Positions 59,040 through 64,000 of a stretch of 64,000 bases of DNA are shown here, piece after piece. Each line of letters opens with the position of its first letter. Within the stretch, counting starts at the first letter, position 1. Where the stretch lies: positions 75,837,087 to 75,901,086 of the forward strand of contig OX326956.1 in the NCBI GenBank assembly GCA_946800325.1, read 5' to 3'. The stretch is from Luzula sylvatica. Taxonomy: Eukaryota > Streptophyta > Magnoliopsida > Poales > Juncaceae. Made by a program: the position numbers and the translations under genes. The notes under the pieces are model-generated. The model worked only from the letters and a program-made list of their open reading frames with translations, had not been told where the DNA came from and made no database searches.

Positions 59040-59690
59040 CCGTTACAATGTTTTTATAAATTCTCATATTTCGTGGGGCATGCTCCATATTTTCATCTCT
59101 TATAAGGTCATTTTTTTAATGTCATGTATTGGAAGGTATATTCCAAATTTTCAGATTCTAGAAGGGCATTTTTTATTTTTTTCATGTTTAGGGGAGGTAT
59201 ATTTTATATTTTCAGTTATTATAAGGGTATTTTGTAACTTTTCTGGGGTATTTTTGTTATTTTAACATTTTAGGAAGTTGGTACAAGGGTATATTTGATA
59301 TTATCGAATTGTACAATGGAATTCCTGTTTGTAGAAGGGTGTATTAAATATTTTCATGCTTTATGAGGCTTTGTTTTTCATTTTTTTCCGAAGGGTGTAT
59401 TTGATTTTTTCAGGTTTTATGAGGTCTTATTTTTAATTTTCATATTGTTGAAGGGCTTATTCGATAGTTTCAGGTTTAATGAGGTTTTTTTTTTGAAATT
59501 TTCATATTTTAAAGGGTGCATTTGATGTTTTCAGCTTTAGAAGGGCATTTTTGAAATTTTCAGGTTTTCGAGAGATATATTTCATATTTTCATGTATTAT
59601 GATGGTATTTATGAAATTTTCAGGTTTTATAAAATTTTAGATCTTTAAGGTTTATTTAATATTTTTAAATCGTACAAAGTTATTTGTGAC
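59040..59690. repeat. Degenerate tandem repeat, ~40-50 bp unit
   Basis: About 13 strongly diverged units containing AAGGGTATATTTGATATTTT followed by CAGGTTTTATGAGG. The rhythm ATTTTCAG-GTTTTATGAGGT is recognisable throughout. Probably an old minisatellite; open frames within it are accidental. Confidence 0.65.
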
Positions 59691-60833
59691 ATTGTAGGGC
59701 TGTTTCTCAAATTTTGAACGACTAATGTTCTAATTTGAAAATTAAGTTTATCTTTTTGATGATATTTCTTTATTAATAAATGTTATTTCGATTATTTCTT
59801 ATATTGTTTTTGAATGTCAGTTTGCTATTCCTTGGCAAAAAAAATTGGTCTATTTATACAATCTTTTTCTCTTAGTTTGCTTAAATTTTTCTTATGAATG
59901 GTGTGAATAATGATTGTGTAGTTAATGGTCATTATCTTTTCTTTAAAATATTTTGCTTATTAATTTTGAAGTTGCATGGTGAGTAATATTATCATGTTGT
60001 ATATGTTGTATAACTATGTTGAAGGTTTGGGAAAAGACGAAGGAGAGGTTAGTGTTCTCAATGTAATTTTTAATAATACTTTGAATTTGTGATTTTGTTT
60101 CCCAAGTTTCGAGGATTTGATCATTCATAGATAATTTTTCCAAAAGACTCATGAAAAAGCTCATTTTTCATGGTAAGGTCTTGATAAAAAAAAAATTAGT
60201 TCTGTATAATCTTGAAAAAGATCTTGATAAAGTATTATTTATATATTTAATATATATAAATTTTAATTATATAATTAATTTCAGATTACATTTTCATATT
60301 ATATACTTAATTTAGGATTTTGATTTTAGGTAGTATTTATTATTTTGAATTATATACTTAATTTTGGATTCACGGGTGCCTATGAATCTTAATTTATAAT
60401 ATAATTTCGGATTTTGTGTATATACTTAATTTAGGATTTTAATTGTTAAGATATGGTGAAGCAGGAAACTTAGGCTTTTAAATATCATAAAACAGTTGGA
60501 CTTAAAAACATATTCTAATTATTGATCGAAACTGTAGTGTGCACCTGGTAGAATTGGTTGAGATTGGAGAATTATTTGCAATGAAAGCGCCATGAATCTT
60601 ATTAATTAATTCTGAATTGCAAACCCTAATTTTTTTAGGTATATAGCGTGGATGGTGAGATGTATGTATTTTTTGTTATACATTTATGTTTATTAATGTA
60701 ACCTATTTTTTTTGGAAATATGAACGATTACATTCTTGTTTTTGTTGTAACGAACATGCTTAAAACAAACATATTTTTTTGATTGACGTACAAAAGATAT
60801 GATATTTCGTGTACTTAAAACATTAATGAATAA

Positions 60834-60863
60834 ACCCGCAGCAACGCGCGGGTATTTACCTAG
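60834..60863 (+). other. Helitron 3' terminus
   Basis: A perfect 6-bp stem ACCCGC/GCGGGT with an 8-nt loop, then ATTTAC and CTAG, followed by T. It matches the conserved rolling-circle termination hairpin of plant Helitrons and is better preserved than the ones at 6099-6126 and 47690-47707. Confidence 0.8.
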
Positions 60864-60948
60864 TATCTTAATATTATTCATATTCACCGGTGTTTTCTCA
60901 TGATTCCTGAAATGCTGACTTTAACCTATATTATACTATAAATATTAA

Positions 60949-61127
60949 GGGGCTTCTATCATACATTATTTTCCTTATCATACACCAATTTTCAAGGTAT
61001 TTGAAGTAATTATTCATTTATGAATATTTAAGGTAAGATATCAAATATATTTATTAATTAATGTTTAACTAAATTGAAATTTTTTGTTGTTCATTTAAAC
61101 AAAAATTTTCATAAAAGATAAATTTTA
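60949..61127. mobile_element. Truncated copy of the GGGGCTTCTATCATACA MITE
   Basis: Aligns to 3952-4130 (GGGGCTTCTATCATACA, CATTTATGAATATTTAAGGT, TTCATTTAAACAAAAA) and then breaks off within AAGATAAATTTTA, where a different repeat begins. The right inverted repeat is missing. Confidence 0.75.
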
Positions 61128-61600
61128 GAAAAAAATACACTTTTGGCCTCCAAACTTGTTCCAAATGTGCAACTTACCCTCCAAACAAAAAACTGCACAT
61201 TTTTACCCCCTGAACTTTCAAAAATTATTCAGTTTGCCCTCTCCGTCCATTTTGTGTTAAAACCTCTGGTAAATGATGACGTGGCATGCTGACATGGATT
61301 TTTTAGTGTATTGTGGTGATGACATGGCAATTTAAATCCTAACCCGATCCGTTTAAACCCAAACCCGACCCGAACCCTTGCTCTCTTCTCTCTCAAAACC
61401 CCAAACCCGAGCCCCTCTTTCTCTCCTGTCGCGAAGTCCTCTTTCTCTCTTCTCTCGCTCTCGCTGGCGTCGCCCTGTGGTGTGGGCCAGTCGCTCGTGG
61501 TGTGGGCCATCACTGAAGGCCGTCAAGCAGCGGCAGCAGTGGATGCATTTTTGATGTTCTTCTCTCGCTCTCGCTAAGCTATTGACCCCATGCATGTTAT
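61128..61600. repeat. Dispersed repeat starting AAATACACTTTTGG
   Basis: Starts AAAAAATACACTTTTGGCCT and continues CCAAACTTGTTCCAAATGTGCA; the same start recurs at 63959-64000 (window edge) in the same orientation. It cuts the preceding MITE. Further in, GATGACGTGGCATGCTGACATGG and a pyrimidine-rich CTCTCTTCTCTCGCTCTCGC stretch occur. The class is unknown; the far end is not identified. Confidence 0.45.
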
Positions 61601-62770
61601 CAATGAGGTTTATAATTTATATTTTAAAATACATAAGTACTTTTAGGGTGTTGATGTTTACTTTAAATATATAGTTGGAATTGTTGAACTGTTCGAATTT
61701 TGTCGACATTATTTCAATTATTATTTATCTTTGTACAAGCATGTATTTTGATCTAGTTCATGAGAATATCAAAAATACAAACATATTTACAAGTTTGCAA
61801 CACAAGCATATCAATGTTGTTTATTGTAAAATTGTCGATTTTCAATGTGTTTTATCTGTATATTCTAAACTTTTGATTTAGTACTTAGTTTCTATGATTA
61901 TATTTACAAAGTTATGTTAGTATAAAAAATATTAGATAATTATGAAGTTTTCTATTCTACGGTGGCATGTAGTTCTTATAAAAGTTTATTCGGTTCATAG
62001 TGCAAACAAATTGTGTAACATCTCAACAAAGAGTATGATGCAAATGTTCTTTATTTATTTTTTAATAGTATGGTATAGGACATACTGTAGGTGTGTATTA
62101 AGTAAAAAAGTTATTTACAAGAGTTGAAAGTGTCTGGAAGTAAAATGTGACGTTAAGTCCTTTTTACGCTACCTATAGCAGGGACTTAGTTGCTAAACTT
62201 CATCCATGTAGCTGTCTCGTCCCTCGCCTTCCTTGCCAGAATCGTCGGTGGCCGTTTGAGTTGCTGAAAAATGCGGCAATTACGTTCCTTCCATATTTTT
62301 CATGTGGTTGCCAGGCACAGGGTTTTCCAGTTTTTTTTTCCATCCTTATCTTTGCTACGTAATTGTGCATCCCATGCATCCTCTATGATACCCTGCCCCT
62401 TAAACTGTCATGTCAAATGTTCTTTATTTAGATATGGTATTATACGATTTGGTGATGCCTATCGGTTTTACAAATCGTATTATTGTCGTGTATGTTTCGC
62501 AATTGTTCATTATATCAAACACAATTCGTATGGAGTTCCTAACTGTGTGACATTTGTGTTTGTAACTAGTGCAAAACATCATATAACTCATCAGAAGAAT
62601 ATATTGGTTAAATATTTTATATGAAGGTCGTTCCAGTTTAGGTGAGAAATGATTTAAGAAATATAAACTCTTCGATTTAGAAATTCGATGTCATGCATGC
62701 ATTGTTATTAGTGATCAAAAAATCAATGGAGATTTGCATCTGTTATACTGAATAACGTTCGATGCCATGC
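61601..62770. other. AT-rich intergenic DNA
   Basis: No gene or repeat structure recognised. A 117-codon frame at 62271-62624 shows no family resemblance. Confidence 0.4.
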
Positions 62771-63820
62771 ATGAATTGTTTTTATATCCCTACTAAACAC
62801 TTAAATAACGTATTTATCCCTCACAAAATGTTAACAACATATTTGTCCTTCCTAAACTTAAGTTATATCAAATTTATCCACTTCAATTATTTAAAATATC
62901 AAATTTATCCAAATCATTAAGTTTCCGTTTTTTTCATCAAATTTCCGTTAAATTCAACCACAAAACATTTAAAATCAAATGAAATGAACAAATAAAACTT
63001 AAATGACCAAACTGTGCTTTGTTTTTTCTTGAGTCTCCTCTTTCTTTCCTGTTTAACGGAGAAAGCTTATACGAAATCCAAACCTCTACCGTTTTTAAAA
63101 ATGTGATGATTGACGACAATGACGAGTGACTATATTTCACAAAACAAAAATGCCTCCCATTCTTTTCTCTTTGGACGGTCAAGTCCATTGCAGAACTCAG
63201 CTCCCTCTCTCGTATGATTGGGCTTTAGTCTCCCCCTCAAACAACCACAAGTGTTCAAACTCTCCTCCTTTTGCCCCCATGTTGAAAAATCAATTCTCTC
63301 CCAGTCATCGCCAAAAAACATAAACATATATGAACTATCGGCATTTGAGCTGAAAGTGTTCCCATCATCGATTATGATTCGTTTGTCGAACCTATCCTAA
63401 GTGAGTTGTCGATTCCATAAAACAGGGAGATAAGTGCTCTCTTTATTTGGATTGGAAGTGCTTCAAGGAGATGGACATTGAAAGAGGGAGTAAAATGGTG
63501 GAAGGAGAAACATGGAGTTAGGAGTTAAAGAGACCGAGGTGATAGATATCAGTTCAGGAAAGAGAAGGGTATAATGGTAAATGGTAAAATCATCATCGTT
63601 AAATTGAAAACTCACTTAGGATAAATTTGATAAGTGCTCTCTTTATTGTATAGGAAGAGAAGGGTATAATGGTAAAATCATCATCGTTAAATTTAACGAA
63701 AACGTTAATTATGGGTACATTTCATACAAATCAAGTTCAAGAGGGACAAATATGTAATTAGTAATTTCATAAGGATAAATTTGTTATTTACATGCTAAGC
63801 AAGGACATAGACGTAATTCT
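62771..63820. mobile_element. Element with ~100-bp inverted-repeat ends (candidate)
   Basis: The left arm (TATCCCTACTAAACACTTAAATAACGTATTTATCC... to AACTTAAG) is an imperfect inverted copy of the right arm (...AATCAAGTTCAAGAGGGACA to GCAAGGACATAGACGTAATTC) over about 100 bp. The interior also repeats GAAGGGTATAATGGTAAA (63560 and 63658), GATAAGTGCTCTCTTTAT (63430 and 63628) and CATCATCGTTAAAT (63590 and 63682). No transposase is seen; target duplications are not resolved. A foldback or MULE-like element is the best guess. Confidence 0.5.
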
Positions 63821-63958
63821 TCCTATTATTAAATAAGTTTATTTGAATGTTAAATTAAATTTCGTTTTATTACAAAAATCATGTAAAAGATCCACAATTC
63901 TTATCATATATAATAATATAATACATCTTAAAAATAAAAAAGTGACATTAAAACAAGA

Positions 63959-64000
63959 AAAAAAATACACTTTTGCCCCCAAACTTGTTCCAGATGTGCA
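63959..64000. repeat. Second copy of the AAATACACTTTTG repeat, cut by window end
   Basis: AAAAAATACACTTTTGCCCC followed by CAAACTTGTTCCAGATGTGCA, matching 61131-61170 with a few changes. Confidence 0.6.

Larger units (their letters stand above)
57948..60863. other. Intergenic DNA ending in a Helitron 3' terminus
   Basis: No gene recognised. The right end, ACCCGC-AGCAACGC-GCGGGT followed after six bases by CTAG and host T (60834-60863), is a textbook plant Helitron 3' hairpin and terminus. I could not locate the matching TC 5' end, so the element length is open. It includes the tandem region 59040-59690. Confidence 0.5.

Overview
This is nuclear DNA of a flowering plant. It is AT-rich and intron-bearing, and carries a decayed plant U-box/receptor-like kinase, Ty1/copia and Ty3/gypsy chromovirus LTR retrotransposons with initiator-tRNA-Met type primer sites, CACTA elements, Helitron ends and MITEs. 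I cannot name the species. No intact host gene is recognisable; almost everything that can be identified is a transposable element.

Layout. 1-6594: intergenic DNA with a broken plant kinase (1134-1848), two inverted-repeat elements sitting in (TA)n microsatellite and a small Helitron. 6595-45445: one huge nest. Its outer shell is a CACTA transposon (CACTA-1, target duplication ATT) with a truncated TNP1-like gene. It holds copia element E (8250-23445). E was split by a second CACTA (CACTA-2, 11357-22769, duplication TTG), which itself received copia element D (13870-22077). E was also hit by A (23446-45302, a gag-only Sirevirus-like element). A contains B (25105-41435, minus strand, decayed pol, duplication AATTT). 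The left LTR of B contains C (26269-34169, minus strand, intact 1315-residue polyprotein, duplication GCATT). The 3' parts of A and E are lost at a junction with the last 143 bp of CACTA-1. 45446-64000: intergenic DNA with a hairpin MITE, a Helitron end, a complete Ty3/gypsy chromovirus with identical LTRs (F, 48450-54044, duplication GCGGC), a minisatellite, a Mutator-type MITE, a hAT-type MITE, another Helitron end and a long-inverted-repeat element.

How the parts relate. B and D are relatives: LTR start, LTR body, leader and polypurine tract are homologous. D has nearly identical LTRs but a ruined coding region, which suggests mobilisation by proteins supplied in trans. B, C and D carry in their leaders a set of small hairpins whose outer stems differ in sequence but stay paired around a conserved core; this is the best candidate here for an undescribed functional RNA. 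A, C and D also carry arrays of short palindromes with inverted CCGTT/AACGG half sites. C and F look recently inserted and potentially competent. LTR and repeat comparisons were made by eye.
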